A stretch of 64,000 nt of DNA from Desulfovibrio sp. (GTDB lineage Bacteria > Desulfobacterota > Desulfovibrionia > Desulfovibrionales > Desulfovibrionaceae), in NCBI RefSeq assembly GCF_034006445.1, contig NZ_JAVESS010000006.1, forward strand, positions 59,964 through 123,963, in the 5' to 3' direction. Shown here piece after piece: positions 52,611-60,150 of this stretch; the first letter of the stretch is position 1, and every line of letters begins with the position of its first letter. The notes beneath the pieces are model-generated. The model was not told the DNA's origin and searched no databases. It saw nothing but the letters and a program-made list of their open reading frames with translations. The position numbers and the translations under genes are program-made.

Positions 52611-52818
52611 TGAGAAACTCCTGAGATGCCTAGTCTTAAAGGATTGTAAGGGTATGCCATTCACAGAAAGGCGTCAAGGACGGCGTAGGCAATGCTTTTC
52701 GAGCGCCCGTGGGGCCTGTTGCCCCTTGAAGTTCGCGTTGGTTGCGTATATAGCAATGCTTTCCAAGACAACATCCGCAACGGCCCTGCCAGCGGTACAT
52801 TTCCGCAAGGATTACCAC

Positions 52819-53382
52819 ATGCACAAGTATACTGCCTCATTTCTGGGGCGCGACTGCCCCGGCGTTGTGGCCGCGGTCAGTCGTATTCTTGAAGAAAACG
52901 GCTGCAATATCGAAGAAGTGACCCAGACCATACTTTCTGGGGAGTTTGCCGCCATATTTGTGGTGGCGGCTCCTGACGGAACAGATGCCGAGAGTCTGCG
53001 CCAGAATCTCAGCGCCAGCCTGGCCGAGGCCAAGGTTGACCTGTCGGTGCTGGTGCGCCCCGCCATCAAGGGCCAGTGGGGGCAGAACCTGCACTGCGAG
53101 CCTTTTGTGGTCACTGCCGACGGCCCGGACAAACCCGGCCTCATCGCGGCCATGAGCCGCGTGTTCGCCCGTCATGACGTGAACATTGAAAGCCTCAAGG
53201 CCATTCTGGGCGAAGGCGGAACCAACCGCGCCCTGTTTGTTTTTGAGGTCATGGTGCCCGACTCCGTGGACCTCGGCCGCCTGCGCCGCGAACTCACCTG
53301 TGAGGGTCAGAGCCGCGATTTGCGCGTGAGCGTGCAGCACCGGGATATTTTCGAGGCCGTCAACCGCGTCAATTCTTTTTAG
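52819..53382 (+). CDS. Two-ACT-domain regulator (GcvR-like)
   Basis: A 187-residue protein made of two ACT domains (about 1-75 and 90-187): YTASFLGRDCPGVVAAVSRILEENGCNIEEVTQT and FVVTADGPDKPGLIAAMSRVFARHDVNIESLKA. GcvR-type proteins sense amino acids and modulate transcription or enzymes. A UPF0210 gene follows 293 bp downstream; ACT proteins and UPF0210 proteins are frequent neighbours and are likely functional partners. ATG 52819 chosen at the start of the first domain. Confidence 0.85.
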   Translation: MHKYTASFLGRDCPGVVAAVSRILEENGCNIEEVTQTILSGEFAAIFVVAAPDGTDAESLRQNLSASLAEAKVDLSVLVRPAIKGQWGQNLHCEPFVVTADGPDKPGLIAAMSRVFARHDVNIESLKAILGEGGTNRALFVFEVMVPDSVDLGRLRRELTCEGQSRDLRVSVQHRDIFEAVNRVNSF

Positions 53383-53675
53383 CCAAGGCGGAACTGCGGG
53401 CTGGCCGGGTTTCGTCGCCAGATCTTCGTCGCCAGATATTCGTCGCCAGGTCTGCGGCGTCAGGTCTTCGGGACAGCGCCCGGCCCAGGGCCCGGCATCA
53501 GAACTCGGCATCAGGACTCGGCGTGAGGGCCAGCGAGAGGGCCAGCGAGAGGGCCAGCGTGAGGGCCAGCGTGAGGGAATGTCCCTGCGGGCTGTAGGCC
53601 CAATGCGCGCCCACGCAAGAACCACTGTTCAAGAATTATTGTCAGACACGTCTGCAACCATACAGGATTACAGCC
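53383..53675. other. Intergenic tandem-repeat region
   Basis: No gene. It has TCGTCGCCAGAT-type repeats (53410-53470) and a 12-bp array (53525-53577). It may hold the promoter for the UPF0210 gene. Confidence 0.5.
53525..53577. repeat. 12-bp tandem array
   Basis: Four complete units of GAGGGCCAGCGA or GAGGGCCAGCGT and a partial fifth, in non-coding DNA. Confidence 0.75.
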
Positions 53676-55061
53676 ATGCTTTCCGAACGCGAAGTCACAA
53701 GCACTCTGAACATGCTCCGCAACGAGCATCTTGACGTGCGCACCGTCACCCTGGGCGTGAGCCTGTTTGATTGCGTGAGCCACGATCTTGACCTCTTCAC
53801 CGCCAACGTGCGGGCCAAACTGCGCCGCTACGCCTCACAGCTTGTGGCCGTCTGCGACGAGGTGGGCGACAAGTACGGCATCCCCGTGGTGAACAAGCGC
53901 ATCAGCGTCAGCCCCATCGCCGTGGTGGCTGCGCCCTTTGGCCCTGACGGCATGGTGCGCGTGTGCAAGGCTCTGGACGAAGCCGCCAAGGAAGCGGGCG
54001 TGGATTTTCTGGGCGGGTTCACCGCTCTGGTGGAAAAAGGCTTTGCCAAGGGCGACCGTGCCCTCATTGAAGCCCTGCCCGAAGCCCTTTCGCAGACGGA
54101 CCGCATCTGTTCGTCCATCAACGTGGCCTCCTCGCGCAGCGGCATCAATATGGACGCCGTGGCCCTTATGGGGCGGCAGATCCTCAAGGTGGCCGAAGCC
54201 ACGGCGGATCGCGGCGGCATTGGCTGCGCCAAGCTTGTGGTCTTTGCCAACATTCCGCAGGACGTGCCCTTTATGGCTGGCGCGTATCTTGGCGTTGGCG
54301 AGCCCGATGTGGTCATCAACGTGGGCGTTTCCGGCCCCGGCGTGGTGAAAAAGGCTCTGGATCGCGCCCGCGAGGCGGGCCATAACGGCAAGGGCGGCCC
54401 CCTCACCCTGCTGGACATGGCCGAAGTCATCAAGCGCACTGCCTACAAGGTGACGCGCGTGGGCGAAATGATCGGTACTGAAGTGGCCACCCGCCTGGGC
54501 ATCCCCTTTGGCGTGGCCGACCTTTCCCTCGCGCCCACACCGGCCGTGGGCGATTCTGTGGGCGAGATTTTTCAGAGCCTCGGGCTTTCCAGCATAGGCG
54601 CGCCCGGCACCACTGCCGTGCTCGCCATGCTCAACGATGCGGTGAAAAAGGGCGGGGCTTTTGCCTCATCCTCGGTGGGCGGGCTTTCCGGCGCGTTTAT
54701 CCCCGTGTCCGAGGACTCAAGCATTGAGGCGGCGGCCACCGCAGGCATACTCAGCCTTGAAAAGCTTGAGGCCATGACCAGCGTGTGTTCCGTGGGTCTG
54801 GACATGATCGCCATCCCCGGCGATACCCCGGCGGCCACCATTTCCGGCATCATTGCCGATGAAATGGCCATCGGCATGATCAACCACAAGACCACGGCCG
54901 TGCGCCTTATCCCCGTGCCCGGCAAGGGCGTCGGCGACGAGGTCTCTTTTGGCGGGCTGCTTGGCAAGGCCGCCATCATGCCCGTGCCCGGCGGCAATGC
55001 CGAAGATTTCATCGCTCTGGGCGGCCGTATTCCTGCCCCCATCCACAGCCTGAAAAACTGA
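53676..55061 (+). CDS. UPF0210/PFL-family protein
   Basis: A 461-residue protein of the UPF0210 (DUF711) family. [19 protein letters not shown] opens it; [67 protein letters not shown] and [46 protein letters not shown] are family blocks. The fold resembles glycyl-radical-type barrels without the radical motif; the reaction is unknown. An ACT-domain gene upstream is the common partner. A good terminator follows. Confidence 0.9.
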   Translation: MLSEREVTSTLNMLRNEHLDVRTVTLGVSLFDCVSHDLDLFTANVRAKLRRYASQLVAVCDEVGDKYGIPVVNKRISVSPIAVVAAPFGPDGMVRVCKALDEAAKEAGVDFLGGFTALVEKGFAKGDRALIEALPEALSQTDRICSSINVASSRSGINMDAVALMGRQILKVAEATADRGGIGCAKLVVFANIPQDVPFMAGAYLGVGEPDVVINVGVSGPGVVKKALDRAREAGHNGKGGPLTLLDMAEVIKRTAYKVTRVGEMIGTEVATRLGIPFGVADLSLAPTPAVGDSVGEIFQSLGLSSIGAPGTTAVLAMLNDAVKKGGAFASSSVGGLSGAFIPVSEDSSIEAAATAGILSLEKLEAMTSVCSVGLDMIAIPGDTPAATISGIIADEMAIGMINHKTTAVRLIPVPGKGVGDEVSFGGLLGKAAIMPVPGGNAEDFIALGGRIPAPIHSLKN

Positions 55062-55106
55062 TTTTCCGGCCGTGCACGTCACGGCCGCCGCATAATCACT
55101 GATTGC

Positions 55107-55140
55107 AGAACATCCCGCGCACGCGGGATGTTCTGTTTTT
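55107..55140 (+). terminator. Terminator of UPF0210 gene
   Basis: The arms AGAACATCCCGCG and CGCGGGATGTTCT are followed by GTTTTT. Confidence 0.8.
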
Positions 55141-55258
55141 GCGTGGCAACAAGGGTGTCACGCCACGAAATGCGAGCAGGCAAAATGCACGCACTATGAG
55201 ATCGCGCTGCACCCGCGTGCAGCGCAGAACATGCAACCTTTTTTAAAGTCTGACTGCT

Positions 55259-55678
55259 CTAAAATGAAGATTTTTTGGACGATTGCTGCAGGGCCGCCGC
55301 TCCCGCCTTGGCCACTGTGGTGTCGTCCACAACACTGCCGCCGCTGACGCCGATGGCCCCAACGACAACTCCGCCGCGCACCAGCAGTTCCCCGCCGCCG
55401 AAGATGGCGAGTCCGTTATTGGTCACCTCGATGCCAAAAAGCTCCTTGCCGGGCTGCGCGGAAGCGCCCAGTTCGGCCGTGGACATGTTGAAATAACGGG
55501 CCGTCTTGGCCTTCTTTTGGGCGATATCTATGCTGCCAAGAAAGGCTCCGTCCTGGCGGGCGAAAATTTTAAGGTTTCCCCCCGCGTCCACCACGGCAAT
55601 GTTCATCGGAACGGCAACTTCCTTTGCTTTTGATGCGCGGCGCGAAAAATCGCGCCCACGGGCGGTTATAACTAGCAA
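55259..55678 (-). pseudogene. GlcG/HbpS-like gene, 5' end replaced at prophage junction
   Basis: From about residue 15 it is a clean GlcG/HbpS (DUF336) protein: SKAKEVAVPMNIAVVDAGGN, LGSIDIAQKKAKTARYFNMST and GGELLVRGGVVVGAIGVSGG. The first about 14 codons (MLVITARGRDFSRR) do not resemble the family helix (normally L..A..A..AA..KA). The only available initiator there is TTG, without a ribosome site, and an in-frame stop lies 10 codons upstream. The next in-frame ATG is at 55606. It was probably cut by prophage integration near 55633-55690. The family binds heme or small ligands. Confidence 0.6.
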
Positions 55679-55711
55679 CGCACGACATTACACATGAAGC
55701 AACGCAATTAC

Positions 55712-55742
55712 AAAAGGCGGGCCGAGGCACCGCCTTTTTTTG
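55712..55742. terminator. Hairpin downstream of integrase
   Basis: The arms AAAAGGCGG and CCGCCTTTT enclose the loop GCCGAGGCA and are followed by TTT on the plus strand; on the minus strand, TTTTG also fits. Close to the presumed attachment site. Confidence 0.65.
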
Positions 55743-55761
55743 CGCCGTAACTGCTGAAGAG

Positions 55762-56679
55762 CTACTTACCCAGGATTGCCCATGCACAACGCATGTCCAA
55801 GTAGTCAGCCCAAGCCTGAAGCATTTTACGCCGTTCTGCCAATAACTCTGATCGCTGGTATGCAGCGCGCACTTGGTTTTTATCAACATGGGCAAGCTGC
55901 CGCTCTATCACCTCACTAGCCCAACCCATTTCAGACAGCGTTGTCGCCGCCATCGCGCGGAAACCGTGGGCTGTCATGATGTCCGGGCCATACCCCATCC
56001 GGCGTAACGCCAAGTTGATGACATGCCCAGTTTCATGCCGAGTTTTATCCCACCGCGATGGGAACAGCCACGGAGTTTGCCCTGTCACTGGGTGCAACTC
56101 CCGTAGAACGTCCAATGCCTGACGTGAAAGAGGCACGTTGTGTGGGCGCTTCATTTTCATCTTTTCTGCCGGAATGCGCCATGCCGCCGTATCCCATTCG
56201 ATTTCGTTCCATGCAGCAGAAGACAGTTCGCCGGGCCGGACGAACAACAAAGCCGCCAATTTTAGAGAACAGCGGCGCTGTGGGGTGCGGTAATGTTCTA
56301 TACTGGCCATGAGTTGACCAATTTGACGCGGCTCGACAATGGCCGCTCTAGGCTTGCACTTATGAGGAGTCAAGGCCCACCCCAGATCACGCGATGGGTC
56401 ACGGTTCACAAAGCCACAGGCGATGCCGTATCGCATGATCTGTGATATATGAGACTTGACCTTACGGGCCACAACAAGGGTGCCCCGCTGTTCAATACGC
56501 CGCAAAATAGCGAGGATGGCTGGGGAGGAAATTTTTGCTATGGGCTTATCACCGATCCACGGCATGACCTCGCGCTCCAGGCGTCTCCAAGACTCCTCGG
56601 CATAATGAACCGACCCCTGAACCATGTACCGCTTCCACCACTCGTGTGCAACGGCAGCAAATGTAACTATAGATGCCAT
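55762..56679 (-). CDS. int: P4-type tyrosine recombinase, N-terminal domain missing
   Basis: A 305-residue integrase. The core-binding region starts at TFAAVAHEWWKRYMVQGS; the catalytic domain has Arg in LLFVRPGELSSAAWNEI, HGFRAMAATTLSEMG (H-x2-R), LAHVDKNQVRAAYQRS with the late His and the nucleophile Tyr. P4-type integrases are about 400 residues and begin with an arm-binding DUF4102 domain of about 90 residues; here it is absent, and an in-frame stop lies just upstream. It is either a short variant or truncated by rearrangement with the tail module. ATG 56679 has AGGA upstream. Confidence 0.85.
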   Translation of the reverse strand: MASIVTFAAVAHEWWKRYMVQGSVHYAEESWRRLEREVMPWIGDKPIAKISSPAILAILRRIEQRGTLVVARKVKSHISQIMRYGIACGFVNRDPSRDLGWALTPHKCKPRAAIVEPRQIGQLMASIEHYRTPQRRCSLKLAALLFVRPGELSSAAWNEIEWDTAAWRIPAEKMKMKRPHNVPLSRQALDVLRELHPVTGQTPWLFPSRWDKTRHETGHVINLALRRMGYGPDIMTAHGFRAMAATTLSEMGWASEVIERQLAHVDKNQVRAAYQRSELLAERRKMLQAWADYLDMRCAWAILGK

Positions 56680-56740
56680 AAGTCCTACTTGTGCTGGGAC
56701 TTATCGGCAAGTCACCAATCGCCCAAACGAATATCTCCTG

Positions 56741-57541
56741 TCAGACCGTGGCAATGTCAAAAAAGCCTGTCAGCGGCTGGCCGAGCTTCCTGGTCATATC
56801 CGGGCATACGGCCTCAAGCTGCGCAACTATCTTGCGGGCGGCGGTTCTATCTATATAGTTGTTGCAACCGTCAATTTTGATCCAGCGCCGATTGCGATAA
56901 CAGCGCGTTGCCAGCACCAGGCCGCCTGTATCAGCAGTCAATCCACGGCACGGGCCGGGCAGATATGTGCGCGGATGCAGCAGCGCCGCCAGACCGTGAT
57001 CGTTGACCGCCTGCCCGATGTGGCTGCCCATGTCTTTGATTGCCGTAAGCACGTTCAGCCCCCAGGGCCATAACTCACCCTGCGTAAACAGGCAGTCCTC
57101 GGCGATAATCCGCGCGCCACGGTGTGCCCAAGCACCAAAAGCCCGCACGTCAAATGTCTGGCCAAAATCATGTACCCAGCAGCGGCGCATAATGACCGTT
57201 GTACCGTCCTGGGCTTCAGGGCAGCGGCGACCTGCGCCAAGGATAACGCAATCCTCCAGCTCCCAGCGGGCATAACGAACATCATTGCCGGGGTGATCGC
57301 CGTTACCTGCCAGCACAGCTTTGATGCCACCCAAGATAACCACACCGGATAGCCGGACAACCGCACCGTCAACCCCGCTCAACACTTCATCTTGAACGGC
57401 TTTAGGGCAGCGGCGAAAATCAAATATACGCTGGCACACTTCTGTGGTCTGGTGATTGGAACCATACACAGTCAGCCCGTCTTCCTTAGGAGAAGCAGGG
57501 CCTGTACATACACCGCCGACAATCTGATTGATTATGCCCAT
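56741..57541 (-). CDS. Phage protein with pectate-lyase-like beta-helix region
   Basis: A 266-residue protein. Residues about 45-140 (GAVVRLSGVVILGGIKAVLAG, WELEDCVILGAG, TTVIMRRCWVHDFG, GARIIAEDCLFTQG) show the regular short strands of a right-handed beta-helix, as in pectate lyases and tail spikes. It lies last in the tail-fibre operon, so a receptor-binding or capsule-degrading role is plausible. The C-terminal part (DPLRTYLPG-like TADTGGLVLATRCY) is unassigned. ATG 57541 follows the upstream stop by 7 bp. The function is inference. Confidence 0.5.
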   Translation of the reverse strand: MGIINQIVGGVCTGPASPKEDGLTVYGSNHQTTEVCQRIFDFRRCPKAVQDEVLSGVDGAVVRLSGVVILGGIKAVLAGNGDHPGNDVRYARWELEDCVILGAGRRCPEAQDGTTVIMRRCWVHDFGQTFDVRAFGAWAHRGARIIAEDCLFTQGELWPWGLNVLTAIKDMGSHIGQAVNDHGLAALLHPRTYLPGPCRGLTADTGGLVLATRCYRNRRWIKIDGCNNYIDRTAARKIVAQLEAVCPDMTRKLGQPLTGFFDIATV

Positions 57542-57548
57542 AGCGATG

Positions 57549-58142
57549 CTACACGGCGTAGCTGACGGTAATAGCCTGCACGGCTTCCGATGTGGTAGCC
57601 GCATCTACGGCTGCCAATAGGGTGTCTCGGCGGGCAGCATGAGTCTTCATGATAAATGCGAATCCCTCGGCATCCTCGGAGGCAAAGGCCGCCGCACCAA
57701 TGGTAATATCCTGCGCTGTCGGGCTAGCCGTGGGCATGGTCAGAGATGCTGCTACAGCTGCGTCATAACTTGCCGCAATATCCGCCGTCTTGGCTGCCTT
57801 GGCCTCGACCAGCAGCTCTGAAGCGGTTTTTGCAGGCCGCTCGGTCAGTGCACCATCCGGCAGAGGGCCGGGCTTGGTCATGTGGCGCGCGGATACGGCG
57901 TGAGTGTCTTCCGGCAGCCAGTATTCGGTCGCGGCCTGACCCAGCGCAATGTCAAACAGCGGCGGCTGGCGCTCGCGGTGATCGTCCACCATCGCCCATA
58001 CATTGTCTATCCACTGAGGCCAAACGCGATTCCACGGCTGTTTCGGCGGTGCTGTGTATGTGGCGTTGTGGGGCAACAGGCCATAATCTTCGACCTCTCC
58101 GGCGAAGTAGCCGTCAGCAGTATATTGGTAGGCTTTAGCCAT
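57549..58142 (-). CDS. Tail-fibre assembly-like protein
   Basis: A 197-residue protein. AYQYTADGYFAGEVEDYGLLPHNATYTAPP at the start is the layout of fibre-assembly (Tfa/DUF4376-like) proteins; WPQWIDNVWAMVDDHRER and an alanine-rich helical C-terminus follow. It lies immediately downstream of the fibre gene and the inverted cassette, where Mu-like phages carry U. Outside the inverted repeats, so it would not be switched. AAGGAGT ribosome site. Confidence 0.6.
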   Translation of the reverse strand: MAKAYQYTADGYFAGEVEDYGLLPHNATYTAPPKQPWNRVWPQWIDNVWAMVDDHRERQPPLFDIALGQAATEYWLPEDTHAVSARHMTKPGPLPDGALTERPAKTASELLVEAKAAKTADIAASYDAAVAASLTMPTASPTAQDITIGAAAFASEDAEGFAFIMKTHAARRDTLLAAVDAATTSEAVQAITVSYAV

Positions 58143-58176
58143 TTTTTGACTCCTTTGAGATTCTTATATTTTTTCA

Positions 58177-58197
58177 GCTCCCGGCGTGGGAGACGTG
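58177..58197. repeat. Left inverted repeat of tail-fibre switch
   Basis: GCTCCCGGCGTGGGAGACGTG; matches the reverse complement of 58647-58667 at 20 of 21 positions. It encodes GVGDV in the cassette frame. Confidence 0.75.
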
Positions 58198-58428
58198 GAT
58201 GGCGACCAAAGCAGAGAGCAGACAGGGTCATGCGTCACGGGCGGGGGCGCAGGTTCTGTGACTGGAGCATTCAAAACCACACAAGTTAGCACGTATGCTG
58301 CGGCGGGCAGCGCGTACCCCACACAAAAATTAGAACTTATCGCGTCCCGCGTTGTCCCCGTTGGCCCCGTGTTCGCACCGAAGCGCTGGGGTGCGCTCGC
58401 GTGCTGCTACTTGGGTACGCCGAGATAA
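58186..58428 (+). other. Silent alternative tail-fibre C-terminal cassette
   Basis: 80 codons without ribosome site or N-terminal domain: it starts in the left inverted repeat (VGDVDGDQSREQ) and ends LELIASRVVPV...APKRWGALACCYLGTPR. The active fibre on the other strand has GVGDVQGDATRR at its repeat and PRSWGALACCYLGVPK at its end. The middle parts differ. Thus it is a variant of the fibre tip, expressed only after inversion. Confidence 0.7.
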
Positions 58429-59516
58429 CAACAAGCCAACGCTCCCCAGGAGCGGGGCTGATTTTTGGCGGCGGTGGGGACTTCGTACGCGGACGAAAAA
58501 TTAAGGGTCGTTTTGTACCATCCGTTGCCGCCAGCATATAATACACCCGCAACTCCCCGTGATTTATAAAATGAGCCAGAATAGCCCTGAGACACGTCTG
58601 ACGTCTCACCGATAGAGCCAGACAAACGGCGTGTGGCATCCCCCTGCACGTCTCCCACGCCGAGAGCGTCATATCCAGCCGCTTCGGGATACATCCCGCG
58701 TACATCAGGCATGCGGAGAGAGCCTGCCCCAAAGTTAGGCGCGTAGTACGGCACACCACCGATACCATTCCAGCCCACAGTCGAGCCGTCAGCATTAGTA
58801 TGCCATATCGCAGTTGACATGGCCTGCCATTCGGCTTCTGTCTTGCAGAGTTTCTGTCCTTCGGTGGTTTGCAGGTAGGCCCATATATCAGGATACACAG
58901 TGGCCGCGTTGGCGATAACGCCGCCCTGTGCAGGCTGGAATCCGGTTTTGAGCGTGGGATGGCGGAAATAGTAAAACTCGCCAATCTCATACTTTGACAC
59001 TGCGGCCGTAAGCTTGCCCGTTTCATCAACTTTGATGGTGACGCCATCAGGCCGGTTGATGCCGTTTTTTTCCACGGTCGAGATGTTAAATACCGGCATC
59101 CAAACCCCGCTTGCGTCCCCAACAGGGTTCACGGGGCCGACAAAGCCGCCACCCTCGGCCGGGATCTCCGGGCCGGAGGGTTTCTTAGCCACATACTCCT
59201 GATAGTCAGAGCCGAGCACGTGGGCGCCGCGCAGATAGTTCAGGCCGGGGAAGGATTCGGACGCGCCTACCCACGGATAGACATTGCCAGACTGGGTGTA
59301 GAACGTGTGCCCAGACAGAAGGCGATAAATCTCGTTGAAGAACTTACGGTCAGGGGCGATGCCTCCGGCCTCAAGCTCGACCTCGGTAATAACGGGCCAG
59401 CCGTCCCGGTAGCTGAAAACGCCCTGGCCAGTGGGTGTCGTGTCGGGGATTGCCTCAACATCTGCACTATGGGCCAGCACGGCCCGCAGCAGATCAGGAA
59501 TTTGCGGTATTGCCAT
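58407..59516 (-). CDS. Tail fibre with collar-like tip
   Basis: A 369-residue fibre protein. The N-terminal part (IPQIPDLLRAVLAHSADVEA) resembles baseplate-attaching fibre ends; a collar-like module (GEFYYFRHPTLKTGFQPAQGG, then MPDVRGMYPEAAGYD) precedes the variable tip, which begins at LGVGDVQGDATRR and ends SWGALACCYLGVPK. The R-x-M-P-D-V-R-G motif is typical of the collar domain (PF07484). AGGAGG precedes ATG 59516. It overlaps the DUF2612 gene by 23 bp. Its last 84 codons lie between the inverted repeats. Confidence 0.8.
   Translation of the reverse strand: MAIPQIPDLLRAVLAHSADVEAIPDTTPTGQGVFSYRDGWPVITEVELEAGGIAPDRKFFNEIYRLLSGHTFYTQSGNVYPWVGASESFPGLNYLRGAHVLGSDYQEYVAKKPSGPEIPAEGGGFVGPVNPVGDASGVWMPVFNISTVEKNGINRPDGVTIKVDETGKLTAAVSKYEIGEFYYFRHPTLKTGFQPAQGGVIANAATVYPDIWAYLQTTEGQKLCKTEAEWQAMSTAIWHTNADGSTVGWNGIGGVPYYAPNFGAGSLRMPDVRGMYPEAAGYDALGVGDVQGDATRRLSGSIGETSDVSQGYSGSFYKSRGVAGVLYAGGNGWYKTTLNFSSAYEVPTAAKNQPRSWGALACCYLGVPK
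58647..58667. repeat. Right inverted repeat of tail-fibre switch
   Basis: Reverse complement is GCTCTCGGCGTGGGAGACGTG, differing from the left repeat at one base. It lies inside the fibre gene, where it encodes GVGDV. Confidence 0.75.
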
Positions 59517-60150
59517 AAGGCCTCCTTCTGGCAAAGGTTCCATGCCCGAAAGGCTTTAAGCCACTGCGAGCGAAACCAAAGGTTTTTGCCCTGGGCACAT
59601 CGTAGATTTCCCATCCAACGCCTGCGGGCTTTGGGGCCACATCGTCTCGAGAAAGCAAGGCGCGCTCAAAAGGCTTGAGTGTGAAGTCAAAATAGAAACG
59701 CAGTTTCATGGTGCCGACATGCAACACCATCGCCGGGCCGCGCGACTCAAAAAACCACGCCAGAAGGCGGTTCAGGTCGCGCAATGAGCCGTCAGTAATA
59801 TTTACTGCGGCCTTGAAAAATATGAGCAGCCGATACGCTTCATCGGCCAGACGGAAATTGGAATTGACGGCTCGGCGGTAAAACGTGCCCTGACCAAAGG
59901 GGCGCAGCGCGCTACGGTCAAACCCGAAGACAGCACCCGAGGCGTCAAGCTGAATGACGCGGCCAATGCCGACAATGCGCCCCCACACATCCAGTCCCCA
60001 GCCCGTGGCCGTGCGGGGGTCAAACACCTGCTCGTACAGTGCGGCGATATCCACGGATGGATCTACCTGGGCGTTGTACGCTGTCAGCAGGGCCAGCAGG
60101 CGCGGGCTGTTATCAAATTGCGAGAGGATGGTTTCGCGCCAGTTTTTCAC
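59494..60150 (-). CDS. DUF2612 phage baseplate protein
   Basis: A 218-residue protein. SPRLLALLTAYNAQVDPSVDIAALYEQVFDPRTATGWGLDVWGRIVGIGR is the DUF2612 signature; VNITDGSLRDLNRLLAWFF follows. These proteins sit between baseplate J and the fibres, likely as wedge or fibre adaptor (gpI-like). GTG 60150 has GGAGG four bases upstream and overlaps the baseplate J stop. Confidence 0.8.
   Translation of the reverse strand: MKNWRETILSQFDNSPRLLALLTAYNAQVDPSVDIAALYEQVFDPRTATGWGLDVWGRIVGIGRVIQLDASGAVFGFDRSALRPFGQGTFYRRAVNSNFRLADEAYRLLIFFKAAVNITDGSLRDLNRLLAWFFESRGPAMVLHVGTMKLRFYFDFTLKPFERALLSRDDVAPKPAGVGWEIYDVPRAKTFGFARSGLKPFGHGTFARRRPYGNTANS

Larger units (their letters stand above)
58177..58667. other. 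Candidate 491-bp invertible segment switching tail-fibre C-termini
   Basis: Two inverted 21-bp repeats bound the 3' end of the tail-fibre gene (minus) and an oppositely oriented alternative 3' end (plus). Both open frames cross their repeat in the same phase, so inversion would splice the alternative 81-residue end in place of the present 84-residue end. Both end in WGALACCYLG and overlap tail to tail by 22 bp. No recombinase of the Gin/Hin type is visible in the window. Confidence 0.7.

Noticed and set aside
53400..53580. CRISPR array
   Set aside because: Repeat units of 12 bp without unique spacers; simple tandem repeats. No CRISPR array or cas gene seen anywhere in the window.
55762..56679. 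Integrase as the tail-fibre invertase
   Set aside because: It is a P4-type integrase next to a probable attachment site; tail-fibre inversions usually use serine invertases, and nothing ties this protein to the 21-bp repeats.
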